Origin: Jackrogersella multiformis
Lineage: Eukaryota; Ascomycota; Sordariomycetes; Xylariales; Hypoxylaceae
Assembly (NCBI GenBank): GCA_902806575.1
Contig: CADCXD010000005.1
Span: 4,030,001 to 4,094,000 of the forward strand
Length of the DNA stretch: 64,000 bases
Direction: 5' to 3'
In this document: piece by piece, positions 12,329-24,439 of the stretch
Position numbering within the stretch: the stretch's first letter is position 1
How the letters are laid out: every line of letters starts with the position of its first letter
The notes under the pieces: model-generated
Told to the model about the DNA's origin: nothing
Seen by the model: only the letters and a program-made list of their open reading frames with translations
The model's database searches: none
Translations under genes and position numbers: made by a program

Positions 12329-13118
12329 TGCTCAGGTTTACATCCCTTTGCTTTCATCCCTTATACCACCACCACCACGGCTACGGGGATAACCGGCTGT
12401 GCTTCTTTACATACTCTAAAGGCGTCTAGGGAGTTTACGGGTAGGCTATGTATAGGTTGCTCGTCTGGATTCCCCTGATATCAATTCCTGTCAAGCCTTA
12501 CTGATCCATCATGACGCTGGAATCTTATGTTAGCAGGGAGGTCGGTGGTATCACGAGGGCCAACCAAAAGAGCTTGATTTGTTTCACATGCAAGTAAATG
12601 GTTGCCATGAAAAATAGTGCCCTGTAGCCTATATGCCCTATCCCCTGGTTTCCTCCGATATCTACAACGTGCATTGAATGTCCCTTGGCCTTCTAAAAAT
12701 AACCACAATTTGGTGGAGACGGACCCCGGACCTCCAACATGCTGTCTACCTGGGAGTAATGACGAGCAAAAATAAGAAAAATCCGGACATCCTACAGCCG
12801 GCTTGGGCGGCTGACTGACCAGATTTAATTCGTTGGAATTGGAAAGACGTCGCTCGATATCTCACTATTCCTAGGATAAAAACGGATAAAAACAGAACCG
12901 ACATGGGTGCCTAGCTTCCAGTGATTATAAAAAAGAATAAAAAATAAATAAACCCATACGCTTCTTGAAGCCCGCCTACCTAACCTATGCAAGACTGGTT
13001 GGCTGACTAAGAAAAATGGCGGTGGGAAGATAAGAAAGATCTCGATTCGTAGTTGTCGCTCGCCTGGTATCATCTTCTAATTTCTCCAATCATTTCCATG
13101 CTTTCGTTTAGCGCATCT
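12329..13118. other. Intergenic, 3' ends of two convergent genes
   Basis: No coding signal seen. The 75-codon minus frame at 12481-12708 has no recognisable feature. Confidence 0.5.
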
Positions 13119-13379
13119 CTATCCTTGCTTCTCCTGATCCCTTTTCTCGTTGAGGCTTTTGTTCCTGGGCCTCATGACGGCGTCTTGGCTACTCATCCGA
13201 CGGTCGAGGGCGCGATCGAGTTTGGCTCCGAGGGCTAGCTTATTGAGGTTGGCCGACTTCTCCTCGGATAGGACGACGCGCTGCTGCGACAGGGCCTTGT
13301 TTTCCATGCGAGCAAGCCCGGTCTCGATATCGTGAATCTCTGCCTGCGCCGAGTCGGTCGTCTGTACTGTCGCCGCCAA
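13119..13379 (-). CDS. Small coiled-coil protein, function unknown
   Basis: Single exon of 86 aa. The sequence has clear protein-like composition: a charged helix (IHDIETGLARMENKALS), then VVLSEEKSANLNKLALG and a basic C-terminal part around DRRMSSQDAVMRPRNK. It resembles small conserved proteins seen in many ascomycetes, but I know of no assigned function. Heptad-like spacing suggests a short coiled coil; there is no signal peptide or membrane segment. Supporting it as a gene are its base composition, higher in GC than the flanks, and a full-length frame from ATG to stop. Not confirmed by any domain. Confidence 0.6.
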   Translation of the reverse strand: MAATVQTTDSAQAEIHDIETGLARMENKALSQQRVVLSEEKSANLNKLALGAKLDRALDRRMSSQDAVMRPRNKSLNEKRDQEKQG

Positions 13380-13543
13380 TGACGGTGCTGTGCTATACGT
13401 GCTGTAGCGCGCTGAGGCGCGCGGGGAACCGAACTATTTTACCCAACGGGAAACCGTCAGCATTCTAGACTTCCTAGTTACTCATAGGATTACATATATA
13501 TATGTGTATATGTGTAGGTAGATATAGGTAGGTATGGGTAGAA

Positions 13544-13574
13544 AGCTGGATAGCTGGATAGCTGGATAGCTGGT
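13544..13574 (+). repeat. 8-bp tandem repeat, unit AGCTGGAT
   Basis: About 3.8 perfect copies, next to a TAGGTAGGTA element. Confidence 0.85.
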
Positions 13575-13631
13575 TATGTAAATAGATGATGCCGACGAAG
13601 AGCAAAAAGGCGCGACAAAAGAAAATATACT

Positions 13632-13655
13632 CATATATATATATATATATATATA
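13632..13655. repeat. (AT)n dinucleotide tract
   Basis: About 12 uninterrupted AT units. Confidence 0.9.
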
Positions 13656-15508
13656 CTCCAATAACGTACAGTGGATGGTGCCATGATGGGGCGAGATGAG
13701 TCTAGAGAAGTAGGCATTGTTTCTGTTTGGTTGTTTGGTAGATGTGCGGGTTTTTGTTTCTTTCCTCTCTCAGCTCAATTGACGACTGACGGAATTTACG
13801 ACAAATTTAACAGCGATTTGATGTCAAGAAGCTGTCAGAGTAGAGTGGCAGTGTGCCCAGGTGGTGGGTGAGTGGAATCGAAGTTCGAAACGACGCTATG
13901 CAAGGATAAGACGGACGAAGCCGGGATGAGATGGCTTCAATGAGTCAGGCTGGTAGTATCAAGTATCTTTATTCCGTGTTCTGTATTCTGTAATGTAGGT
14001 AGGTACCTAGGTTTTGGTAAATGCCGATTAATTATTTGCAGAAAAGAAGAAGAAGATAGACGGGGCTGGCATGTAGTTTATGCAGGTAGCGCAATGATGG
14101 AGGTTTTTGGCAGGGAGAGGGAAGAAAAAAAAGGGTAGGCTGAAGGAATGGGCAGAGGGGGGGGGGGTAGGGGTTGATGGTGTGTAAAGGTGCATATTCG
14201 TACCTAGGTACTTAGGTAGTATCCCATTAATAATTGTAGGTACATAGAGAGGGACTTACCTTGGTCACCACTGCCTTTGGTACAAGAGCTTGCAAGGTAT
14301 CACCTACCCAGGTACATAGTGCGTGTCGAACATATGTAAACCTTGAAAAAGCTGATAACCCGAGATCATCATAACTCTAAAGCACATCATAGCAGGTACA
14401 TATGTAGATAGGTATCTACACATGTAGGCTAGGTATGCTAGGTATATGTAGCTACCTGGGAGGTACGTACATACCCACATGAATACATCGGGTTTATTAA
14501 TGTTTGAATGGAGAATATTCATATTGCTGATGGAATACCTATAATATATAAAGGTAGTCTCGTTGGCTCTTATTGGGACGAATTCCAGTTTCGATTCTCA
14601 AAAGTTCCCATCCCCGTCTCACTACCCAGGCTGCCAGACCTTACAGAAAAACAATATCGGCGGCCACATGGCTCTTGTGTCGCGACGGGTTGTCCCACAT
14701 ATGCATGTACAATGCAGTCATCAGGAGCTGATACTATCCTACCTATCTAGGGCTAAGTACTTATAATAGGTAATGGATTGGATCTACTAAATCTCATACC
14801 TTATCCTAGTGTAGGTAGGCTAGGTGCTTAAGGCTCCAGTACCATGCTATGTATAAGAGCTAGGTGTGTACCTAGGTACTGAGTCTAACGACTGATAAAT
14901 ACTATGTAATAAAAAGGATGCCCTAGCAATTCCACTATTCCGAATCTGCGCTGCGGAGTTACGGCAGGATTCCACCAGCGTCTCTCTCGAGTTCGGATTG
15001 CGCTGATCATGCAACACGGCGACTACACTATCGAAAGCAAGGCCGCCGGAACGTCGCTATGGCCACCGGGCGCATTATTGTACCCGTACATATGGATGTC
15101 ATACACTTACTACGGTTGCAGGCGAAAGTTTTCTGACCCTATCAAGTACTCTAAGAGGCCTGGCACAGGCTAGTCGGAACGGAAATATAGTACGGAAGCT
15201 AACGAATGTCGACGACAAGGGCTGCAAAGTATCTTTTTTTACCCTTGCTTAACCCGTATAATCGCCAAGAGGCTAATCCGGTACGCGACAATCTCAAAAA
15301 ACTTAACCATAATACTATAGTACATACAAGTGCAAGGTTCTTCCCCCTCTTAATCTTCGATGGGAGGATGGCAAGGAGCTTTGCGGAGTTTAGCACGTGG
15401 CTTAATTGATTATCATGTCGATCCACCGAGGAACGCCGCCGCTAGATGAAAGACCCCGAAAAGGACCTTGGTATATGATGACATGCGAATTTTGCTTGCC
15501 TACCCCTA

Positions 15509-15618
15509 TGAGGTAGGTATTGTATCGTACCTAGGTACCTAAATATTATATCGTACCTACCTACCTAGTTACCTACCTAGTTACCTAGGTACCTAGCTTA
15601 GGTACCTAGGTAGGTATA
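15509..15618. repeat. Densest block of the TACCTAGGTA palindromic repeat
   Basis: Overlapping TACCTA, TAGGTA and CTAGTTACC units in both orientations, including several copies of the self-complementary TACCTAGGTA. Could form hairpins. Not the TTAGGG telomere repeat. Confidence 0.85.
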
Positions 15619-17453
15619 GTAGATAGAAGAGAGAATGGATGTTATATATAGGTACTCCCTGACTCTGTACTTGGTAGGTGTTGGTGTATTATCACATATG
15701 CGAGGCGCAACTACCTATCACAATTAATACTACAGTTTATGGCAGTAGTGTACACTACCTTAGGTACCTAGGTACATAGTATGGATGGTACGGTCGCCGG
15801 CCCACCTGCCCACCTGCCCACCAACCAGATCTGAAGAAGAGCTTTCGTCGCTATCAGAAAGTCTGAATGTTTGGATCGTTAACAATTCCAAAACACATGG
15901 TCAAGGGGGTCCCTGTCAGGTCCAGCCTATCTCGCTTCTTTCGTCAGACCTGCATGTTGAGCACGTGGCGGTAAGGTAAAGTAAAATACCACCCTAGGGT
16001 AGGTACCCATACTAGGAAGCTAGGTAGTATCATTGGCCACTTACCTACATACCTACCTCATAGTAGCATAATATACCTTAGGTACCTGCCTAGTGTAGAG
16101 GTATATAGGTACACTAGGTTATGTGGTAAGTACCGGTGGTGCACTAATGTATTGCACCTTACACACTTACTAATACACCTACATATGTAGGTAGGTACGC
16201 CCCCTTTCCCTCGATTCCTTCAAGCTTTCGATCGAGACCCGGGCTGCCGGGCCGGAGCCATGTGATAGTTGGTAGAGTGGGCCCGTTCCGATGGCCTTTC
16301 GACGTCTCCATACCTAGGCAGATAGGCATATAGGCATATAGGCAGATAGGTAACCTGATTCCTTGCGATATCCATCTACCATTAGCTGTCCGTTGCGTCA
16401 ATCGTCAATACTATGGCCAAGCGTTCAGGGGGCGGCTCGCCAACGTCATGCAAATAAGAACATATAAAGCCATCATCATAGTGTACCTAGGGGCTCATGG
16501 AATCAGGTATATTCAATAACTCCTAAACTTTACTACCTACCGGTAGCTAACGCGTCCTGACATATGTACCATATGTAGGTATCTATTTCAGCCTTACCTA
16601 CCTAGGTACCTAGGTGCATACACTAGGTATTGCCTTCGAGTATGCATGTCTACCTAGGTAGGTAGATACATCACGGCACACCTTCACCGGTCCCAAAGTG
16701 ATATCTCCATCTCGCTTCACTTCGACGGTGATGAAACGACTATAACCTGCAGTCGTCCGCGACCAAGACTTTCTGATCCAGTCTGCGGCGTGTAGTGAAA
16801 GAGACCAAGCCGTTGTCTCAGCTGGTGGATGTTCAACGACAAATAGTGCTGATCTTTGAGCGTTGATACCACTTACCCCTTAATTGCCTTCGGCAATGGT
16901 GACCACGGGTAATTCAGCATCTAGCTACCTACACGCCTCGTCCACCCTCGAGGTGTTTTAAGATGAGACTGGTGATCCCATCGTCCTTTGACCAACATTT
17001 TCACGCCAACAACACATTCCAGATGGCAAGCCTCGCGAGAAGGCCCCTAATACTTCTTGTTTAGATCGTTAGAGCGACGAGCTCATCTGCCGCCGCGAAT
17101 ATTCAGGACCGATCACTAGATATCACTTAATAAGGCTAGGAGTAGCTGAGATGCTGGTCGGCTGAATTCACTATCAGGATCAGGATCAAAACGATATAGT
17201 CGGTATGTTTCACGATAATCTCTTCCTTTCTCCTCTCCTCTTATCTTCTCTTCTCTTCTATGCAAGTGCATAAACTATACAGTGTCCTCCACGAGTGCGT
17301 TCTAATTCTGCGCCGCCTTCGCTTGTAACTGACTTATCATACCGAATGAGTGTTGGCTATTATCTATTCGGAAACCGGTAGAATCGTGGTCTTGCTCTTC
17401 CTCAGCTCCTCCAGCTGGCACATAGAGAGGCTACCTGCATATATACAAACTGC

Positions 17454-18165
17454 TCAATGATGACTACGACCCTTATGTGATTTCTTCTTCCCGTTCTGTG
17501 TTTTTGGCTTTTTCGAGTACTCAGCATTTGTGTCGTGGCTAGACCGACGAGATCCCCGAGAGCTTGAAGTCATCGCCGTCGATAAAGTAGCTTGCTCGGC
17601 TTCTTCGGGAACAGGCGGGCAGCTCCCGTTGTTATGACTGAAGTCGTACGCTGTTCCTCGTCTGTGTGCGGAACCTCGCGCGGCACCGTGACCCTTGCGG
17701 CCGCCTTTCCCCTTTCGAACTTCCGCGAACGATATTTCTGGACTTGCGCCTCGCGACGTCGCTATAAACGATCAGAGAAATGCTATTCTAATGCGGACGA
17801 CGATGGAGTTCACAATCCTCACATGATGGGCTACACGAGCTGCAGCATCCATGCCCACACGGCACTTCCATCTCCTCAACCTTTCCCGTGAGCGGGTTCC
17901 AGTCCATCCTATGGCTCAATGCGGTGCACCAACCCTGAGTGTTGGGTCCTTTCCCGCATACGCAACAATTCCAGCTGCCCATTAGAGCCTTGAAATTGCA
18001 GTTCTGCAGGGGACAGTCGACATTGGTTGGCTGCGGCGTCGAGTAGATCGGGTTCGAGCAGGGTGTCTCATATCCCGTGTCTAGATCGAACATGGCTTCC
18101 GGACAGTACAGCCATTTAACCGACGTGTGTGAGCAGGGATGGTAGTGAGGGTGTCCGTGGCACAT
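17454..18165 (-). CDS. Cysteine-rich small protein, paralogue A, with a basic tail
   Basis: Two exons: 18165-17823 and 17761-17454 (651 bp, 216 aa). Intron 17822-17762 (GTGAGG...CTGAT...TATAG) removes an early stop and restores a 100-codon downstream frame. The N-terminal 114 residues begin MCHGHPHYHPCSH. They contain CPLQNCNF, GSWNCCVCGKGPN and, before the intron, CGHGCCSSC. Spacing and Cys/His content suggest two or more bound zinc ions. The C-terminal 100 residues, absent from the two neighbours, are Ser/Arg/Lys-rich and end in a KKPKTQNGKKKSHKGRSHH stretch that could be a nuclear-localisation or nucleic-acid-binding tail. No signal peptide, so probably intracellular. Function unknown. It shares its N-terminal start and the WxCCxC...CxHxxCxxC core with the genes at 19517-19918 and 20801-21241. 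Confidence 0.7.
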
Positions 18166-19516
18166 TGTCGTCGACTCTTAAGTAAAGGGGTTAGAAATGA
18201 CGGCACAAAACTACGAGGCTAGCGTTTTGACGAAGAAGGCAAGACAAGCAGGCCGGCATGATCACCAAGCCTCGGGCGTCCTGGGCCTTTTATATACGCC
18301 TACCTGTACCCGTAAGAGCCTATGTATTTCTCCGGCAGAAGTATCAGTGCCAGCAGCCTGGAGGTTTATCTCTCACATACAGGTTCCAGCCTCGATCATC
18401 CTTGTGTCGATATTGAAGAGAAGACACATCCCCCCCCATCTAGTGCACCGCAATAAACACGCCCCAGCTCTGCAGCACGTCGAGAGAAGGAAACTTTAGA
18501 AGGGGGGTAAGGATCAGCAGCTCCCTTGTTCGTATTGGCGAGTGTACCCCCTGATCCATGAGGGAGGGTAGTGATATGGCTGCGGTACAGATCTCTTGTC
18601 TCGGGTAGCAGTGTGGATTAGTGCGACTATGACGCCGCCAACAGCAACCTACAGCCCAATCGCGATATTCGCGCTCTTTCTAGGTCGGTCCATCTATGCT
18701 TATTCCTCCTTTCCCCCCTTAGGCAGGTTCTTTATTGGTTACTTAACACAGATATGCATCATGTACAACACCACATAATGTCGAGCAGGGGCCTGTGTTA
18801 GCATAGATCTCGCGTGATCTAAGTAATTCAGTTGGTTGCTTTTCATAACTGAGACCTGGCTGTGGATGTTCTAATAACTTGGCGTCATATAGGTTCTGCG
18901 ATTGACCAGCTACCAGGTAGGTGGATTCGGTTGGCCGAGTGTCATTGCTTTTTTCATCCGCTTATCAATATTCTTTCGTATTTGCCTCCCTTCCAAATGG
19001 TTCTCCCCATAATCTCGAACCTATCTCCGAGTTGACTACAGGTGTTCTTCTTACTTTAAAGCGCGGATCTCTCTAGAGGTATCTTGGAGATATTTTGAAG
19101 ATACATTTTTCTTTTTTTCTTCTTTTTCTTCTTTTCTTTGTCTAAAGAACCTGGGTAGGTCTAGTTCCTGGCTCTTCCCCTATCGTATTACACGTTGATT
19201 TCTATCATTGGAACCTCGTTCGAAACTCCCAGAGTAAAGTAATCATATTAAAACCACCTTCCTATTCTGTTCTCTGTGTTCCTGTAAAATGTTGTCTTGG
19301 GCTTTCATTCAGGCCCGCCACATTTGGTCAGATCTTGCATAGTTCTAACAAAAATACATCAATGCTAATCCACGATTGTCAGCCACATTCATACACAGCG
19401 ACGGCCTTCTCCGAATCGTAGTACGGAGCTTCCATGCTCGATACTTGGTCCGTAAGCATTGCCTTGAGTTCGCCAACTTATTCAAGATAGCTCATACTAC
19501 TCTCTGACTTCTCTCC
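18166..19516. other. Intergenic, between cysteine-rich paralogues A and B
   Basis: Promoter of paralogue A and 3' region of B. It has pyrimidine-rich runs (for example 19111-19140) and no coding signal. The 100-codon + frame at 18197-18499 is not protein-like. Confidence 0.5.
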
Positions 19517-19918
19517 CTAGTGAGCCTCGGTAGCCGCCTCGCATGTTCCACAGCAGATGTGCCCACAACGATACTCCTGCCTGTCAATAATCATCACGCA
19601 GCTACAGCGGCCTAAGCTGTGTCAGAACCTAGGAGGCCATCTGGGGCAATCTGGCGGTAACTTACCTTGGTCATTCCACTCCTTGCCACACCAACAACAA
19701 TTCCAACAGCCCCCTCGTTCTTCGAAGGGGCAGTTTGCCAGAGGACATTGCGTTCCGAACTGTGAAGGTGGCGGCCAAGGCACGGCATTCCGGATAACCC
19801 TGTTACAAGTCTTCCGTTCTCCGTACGATCGTCGAGATGGCGGAGGGGCATCCGAGCAGTAAAGGGTTCGAGTGACGACGTGCTCGCACCGGAGCGTATA
19901 AGCAGTTTCGGTGCACAT
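19517..19918 (-). CDS. Cysteine-rich small protein, paralogue B
   Basis: Two exons: 19918-19666 and 19611-19517 (348 bp, 115 aa). Intron 19665-19612 has a GTAAGT donor and TTAG acceptor in phase 1. The protein starts MCTETAYTLRCEH, has CPLANCPFEERGGCWNCCWCGKEWND, and after the intron RCSCVMII and YRCGHICCGTC. The final CxHxxCxxC is created only by splicing, which supports the exon model. The layout matches paralogue A and gene C: MC start, a second Cys about 10-13 residues later, a CxxxxC segment, WxCCxC, and a terminal Cys-His knuckle. No signal peptide, so a cytosolic or nuclear zinc-binding protein is the simplest reading; a RING-like or treble-clef fold is possible but unproven. Confidence 0.7.
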
Positions 19919-20800
19919 TATGTGATCGTGTCGCTTCCTGGTAAGGAGTCACGGGTTTTAATGCGAAGGGAGACGACGAAATAAATCTCAGGCCTTAGTT
20001 ATGCTCCATTCGTTGAGAAGACTTTGGCATTGGATTCTTGGAACAGCCAGGCAGCATGAGCCATTCTTATCTTACGGGGCTGACTCCCCTTCCCTCTCTC
20101 GAGAATCTGCGTCGTGTACAACAAATTGTACCCAATTCTCCTCTTTGATTCCATGTGTATAGTTACTCATGAATTGGCTAGGAGAGATTTAGAAGTCGGC
20201 GATCAAATTTGACTGATATATGTGGACTTGGAATTATTGAACTAAAACCCACGTGGAAAGCAGCGATATATCCTTATCCTCTTTCGCCTACCATGGCCAA
20301 ATCATGTCCCGAAGCCCTGGTTCGCTTGGCAGAAGATCTAGAAATCTGGGCGAAGCAACCATCCGCGCGGTACTATATCCAGGGGCGCCTGGGGCATGCG
20401 CATGGTGATGTAGGATCGCTCGGGAAGCCACATTCGTGCGGGAAGACAGATAGCTTCTAGAAAAGAAGAGTTTTTCTTCACGACATACCCGTGATGGGCG
20501 CAACTATCAAAAACTGTCATACATAGGATTAGCCTCCCACGTGGCGAAGTCGCCGACCTCGTATAAAGAAACCCAATACTGCAACCAATATAATCCAGCT
20601 TGGCTTCATAGCTTCGACCCAGGTTTCACTATTTCAATATCATTATGGAACCCTCCTTTCGACCCCCTATTCAGCTTTCTCCACAAAAGAACCAGACAGA
20701 AAAAAAAAACCTGCATTGAAAGCACGTTACGAGATCCTATCACTACCTACGTAATCATCGCTTAGTGTATATACCTATCAAACCCACTCATGCCCTCCCT
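19919..20800. other. Intergenic, between cysteine-rich paralogues B and C
   Basis: No recognised coding region. The 83-codon + frame at 20209-20460 lacks known features. Likely promoter of B and 3' region of C. Confidence 0.5.
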
Positions 20801-21241
20801 TCACTTGTGGCTCGGACGGCAATTTTGGCATACGGCGTGGTAGCAAAGAGCGTCGGGAATCTTCTTCAGCGGTCGGATGCATAACCTAAGTGTATTTCCT
20901 CCGCGATTGCATTGGCAGCAGATCCAGCTGCCACCGAGGTCCTCCAGCCTGCAGCCGCCGGACGTACATTGCTGCGAGATGAGGCACCCGCCAGCTGCAC
21001 AAGGGTTGCTGTAATCTAAGCCGTCCATGGCACTGTACTCTGAGGCATAGGTGAGCGCCTCGCATGGTTGCTGAACCCACTGCACGTCGTTTGCGGCGTT
21101 GTCGGTACTGGTGGAATTCAAATGAGTCGAACTCGAGATTTCGGAAGTTGAATTCGGACAGAAAGAGTAGTGAGCAGCGTATTCGGTTTCCCGTGTGCAG
21201 GGGGCCAAGTGATGGTAATGGAGATAGTAATATGTGCACAT
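20801..21241 (-). CDS. Cysteine-rich small protein, paralogue C
   Basis: Single exon of 146 aa. It starts MCTYYYLHYHHLAPC, has a Ser/Thr/Asn-rich insert (about residues 28-55), then CAAGGC, CTSGGCRLEDLGGSWICCQC and, near the end, CYHAVCQNC. The order of motifs is the same as in the two genes to its left, so the three form a tandem paralogue set on one strand. The central insert and the lack of an intron are its own features. No signal peptide or membrane segment. Function unknown; zinc binding is inferred from the Cys/His pattern. Confidence 0.65.
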   Translation of the reverse strand: MCTYYYLHYHHLAPCTRETEYAAHYSFCPNSTSEISSSTHLNSTSTDNAANDVQWVQQPCEALTYASEYSAMDGLDYSNPCAAGGCLISQQCTSGGCRLEDLGGSWICCQCNRGGNTLRLCIRPLKKIPDALCYHAVCQNCRPSHK

Positions 21242-23858
21242 GTTTGCTTGAAGTATGCAAGACCGAATAACGGCTAGGATTATTATAAGAGTATCTTGAA
21301 GTGTATCGGCTAGACTTGAGAAGGTTCTTTCTGAAGTGTGACGCGAGTCTCTTTGAGGCGATTCGGACTCGCCGTATGTGATGAGAGCTTGGTGTGTATA
21401 ATATATTCAATTCTTTAGTTTAGATCTTTATAACTTGTAATTATAGAGGTAAACCGAACGAAGGATTAGAAACTTATGAAATGATGCTATCAATGAATCT
21501 TTCCTCATACTGGGAGCAAGCTGGCTCGTTTTGGTTTCCGACTTTCGGATGCTTGCCTGGGATCTCGTCACCGTCTATCTCTGGGATTTTATAGATTTCC
21601 ATGGCCCTACATTCCTATATGGTGAAGATATAATAATTTCATTCATCAAGCGTCTCTTAGGAAGGGCTGAGCCATTCGTGTACCCGTTGCTGATCCTTCG
21701 GAGAGGCTCTATAGGTCCCTAGCCTTCCGAGAGGAGAACCCCCCCCCCAAAAAAACCACGTCATTTGATGATATTCTCACGATAAACCTCTCCGAATCTT
21801 TTTAGTTGTCCCAATAATCAGCAGCCATTTCCTGAGCTGTCGGTCGTATATTCTCACTAGCTCCAGCCTCAGCGTGATTCACACGTGGCGCCGTTGCCCA
21901 CATGGGCTCATGTAACAGCATAGCACCGATAACCTCGGCGTGAGGCCTAAGACAGAGTTGAGACATCGAAAGATTCTGGTTCGGAGACGTTGACAGAAGG
22001 CAAGTAAAAATACCTAGATAAACATCTCAAAATGTGAACTACGGCTTATACAATCATTTAAAATCTGAGCCTCCTGGATATTCTTCATTCTCGTTTAAGC
22101 AGACTACCTCGGTAGTCATGGCGCGGCCCGAATAATCACTCTTCCTGGCTATTCGTAGTAGACTTTGGTCTCAGGAAGCGAGAGGTTTGACAGATGCAAG
22201 ACCCGTTGAGGTGGAAATTCCTGCCTTATGAGATGGAAATAAGGGCACATAAATGTGTTACTGTCTTGCTTCATTTACATAGCCGCATATTTGTAGTGGC
22301 ACTTGAATGCTCGTACATAGAGAACGCTTAGGGAATGATGTATTACGAACAGCAGTGAAGTTGTTTTATCATTGCAGATCACGATATTTTCATGACTATT
22401 CTTAGATTCTACAATAGCGGAGAATTTATAAAGGGATACAGAGTGTATATTTTAATCAGTTCATGTTAGAAACACATCAGAGCTGGACATCGATCAACGT
22501 TAATGCGTTTAGTAGCCAATACGAGCACCCCTTTCGGAAGAAAACATCACTGTCAGACATTACGGCTTCCCTCCATACCTACCATAGCGCATTCATGTGA
22601 CCGTTACACGTCAACATCTACCACTAACAGACCCTGTAACAAAGATGTATGGTATATATTATATTCTAGATTTTATGCCGCATTGGAGTACGTATTCTTC
22701 AGCGAGTATTTTTATGGCCGCATAAATATTTTGAAACATGATCAAGGTGCGGCCTCTCACTTTCTAGAAAGGACAATACTGGTTATTGTAACTTACCTTA
22801 TATTGTAGGAACAAGGTTGCAATTCGAAGACCCCTAAGTCTTAGAATTTAGAAAAGGGCTACCTAAGTATTAACAGTGTTCTACTGCCTACTGCTACCAG
22901 AGGTCCTCTTTCTACTACTTTCACTCTAATTATGAGGGGGTGGGATATTTAGATCGTAACGGAGATTAATATGGCGATTCAAGTCTACATTCTAGAAATA
23001 AGATATCTTCTACGAACGGCTATGTTTCTTATACACTTATATAACTTCAGTAACCCTTCTTACTCGGAATGTATTACCCTTAGCTCGCATCTCGATCACC
23101 CATAATTATTTTAAGTGGGAATTAAAGACAAAGAGGTTCAAGTGCTATTGAACGCACCGAGGATGGATTCATGTCTCTTCGTAAGTCCTTAAGAGGAAAC
23201 AAGGCCGGTAGATAAGCAAATATTTTAGTACCTTCTGAACCAATACTGTCATCTCCTCCGTCGAGGTAATCAAGAGATTCTCAAATCATTTAATATAATA
23301 GTGGTCAGCTATTAATAATGGCTAATACAAAGAAGTTGGGAATATTAATAAGCCTATATGATACGCTATAACATCGTGATACCGTTTTTATAACTTATCA
23401 TCGTTGAAGTTTAACTTGTAATCTTTAATACGATGTCGTATTACTTAGCTATTTACTTACCTTAGGTACCTAAAGTTCAGTAGATACAGATGAACATAAG
23501 TATCTTAACCTAAGGCTTCAAAGCTATGCGGCGTATGTACCTATCTAAATTCAGGTTAAAAAAGGGACAGAAAAGGTAATTATAGGGAATAGTAAGATAA
23601 TATTATAAGATATTTTAAGAAACTTGGAATATTATAGGTCAACCTAATATCAGTTGCTCTATACTCAACAAAAATAATCCAATCGATCCTCATAAAATAA
23701 ATTCATTATATCCCCAACTACCCCTTTTCGAAAGCTCCGCACATTAAATGGTACTCTGAACATCCTGCAGAGTTCTTACGTTAATATCGGTTTCGTACAG
23801 TCTTAATGTCGTCGTGTGCTAGATATTTTTAATACGAGGCCTATTATCAATGAGAGGT
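21242..23858. other. AT-rich intergenic region
   Basis: About 2.6 kb with many TA steps and short runs of A and T, most marked between about 22,250 and 23,850. No coding region, transposon end or long repeat recognised. Composition could reflect old repeat-induced mutation, but this was judged by eye only. Confidence 0.5.
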
Positions 23859-24439
23859 TTACAGAACTGCAACAAAGCCAACAGCCAATACAGCCAGACA
23901 GCCAGCTAGTGAACTGGCACCAGCTGTAAGAACCGTAGTAGGATTGCTGATGGTATGGTTGGTGGTGGTATTAGATGCGGAAACACTAGTAACTCCTGTT
24001 GTGGCAGTAGTCTCTACGATGCTGGAGCTGGTGGAGCTGGTGGAAGCGACATCCACCGATGGGATGACAGTGGGTGCCCGAGGTTGTGAGTCCTGAATAG
24101 GAGGAGCTTCCTGCATTGCCAGACTCGACGGCACTGCAGAACGCATTGACGGCTGGTAGGATCTGGCTCACAGCAACTTCGACACCACAAGCTTGGATAA
24201 CACTGTTAGTAGCAGCTGCGGTTAAGGTGCCCTTTTTTCTTAGCCTGTATAGCCATCGATTAGTGTCTAGTGATTCTAATCACGACAATATGGTAAAGTC
24301 AAGAAAGAAATATATCCCGGTATAAGAAAGATCCCTCGCATCTTCAATAGAGGGCAGGGCGCATTGAGGAATATCAGACAAGGACTCAGCAGAGACAACG
24401 GCGGCTATACGTAACCACAATAATAATTGTGCACTTCAT
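23859..24439 (-). pseudogene. Decayed CFEM-domain, GPI-anchored surface protein
   Basis: From the minus-strand ATG at 24439 the frame stops after 17 codons. One frame over it reads AAVVSAESLSDIPQCALPS, a signal-peptide end plus the first CFEM helix. After a region with a good branch site and TACAG acceptor (about 24244) it continues TAAATNSVIQACGVE and AVNAFCSAV in that same frame. The Ser/Thr-rich tail and the GPI-signal-like end (SSLAGCLAVLAVGFVAVL) lie in a third frame, with no plausible intron at the switch. CFEM domains have eight cysteines; here the second appears as Ser (CALPS), the CxC segment is missing, and only about three remain. Intact relatives are cell-surface proteins, several of them haem/iron scavengers or infection-related. 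I conclude this copy is broken by at least two frameshifts plus domain loss. It sits at the edge of the AT-rich region. Confidence 0.75.

Larger units (their letters stand above)
13380..17453. other. 4-kb gene-poor region rich in TACCTAGGTA repeats
   Basis: No gene recognised. It contains an AGCTGGAT repeat, an (AT)n tract, an 11-G run at 14157-14167 and many TAGGTA/TACCTA elements, densest at 15509-15618 and also at 15991-16120 and 16596-16670. On the minus strand around 16610-16885 one frame stays open for about 90 codons with fairly protein-like composition (for example FITVEVKRDGDITLGPVKV). It has no ATG start and no partner exon, so it may be an eroded gene piece. Confidence 0.5.

Noticed and set aside
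15509..15618. Internal telomere-like array
   Set aside because: The unit is TAGGTA/TACCTA, not TTAGGG/CCCTAA.
17788..17822. Stop at 17788-17790 as the end of cysteine-rich gene A
   Set aside because: A good GTGAGG...TATAG intron removes it and restores a 100-codon frame.
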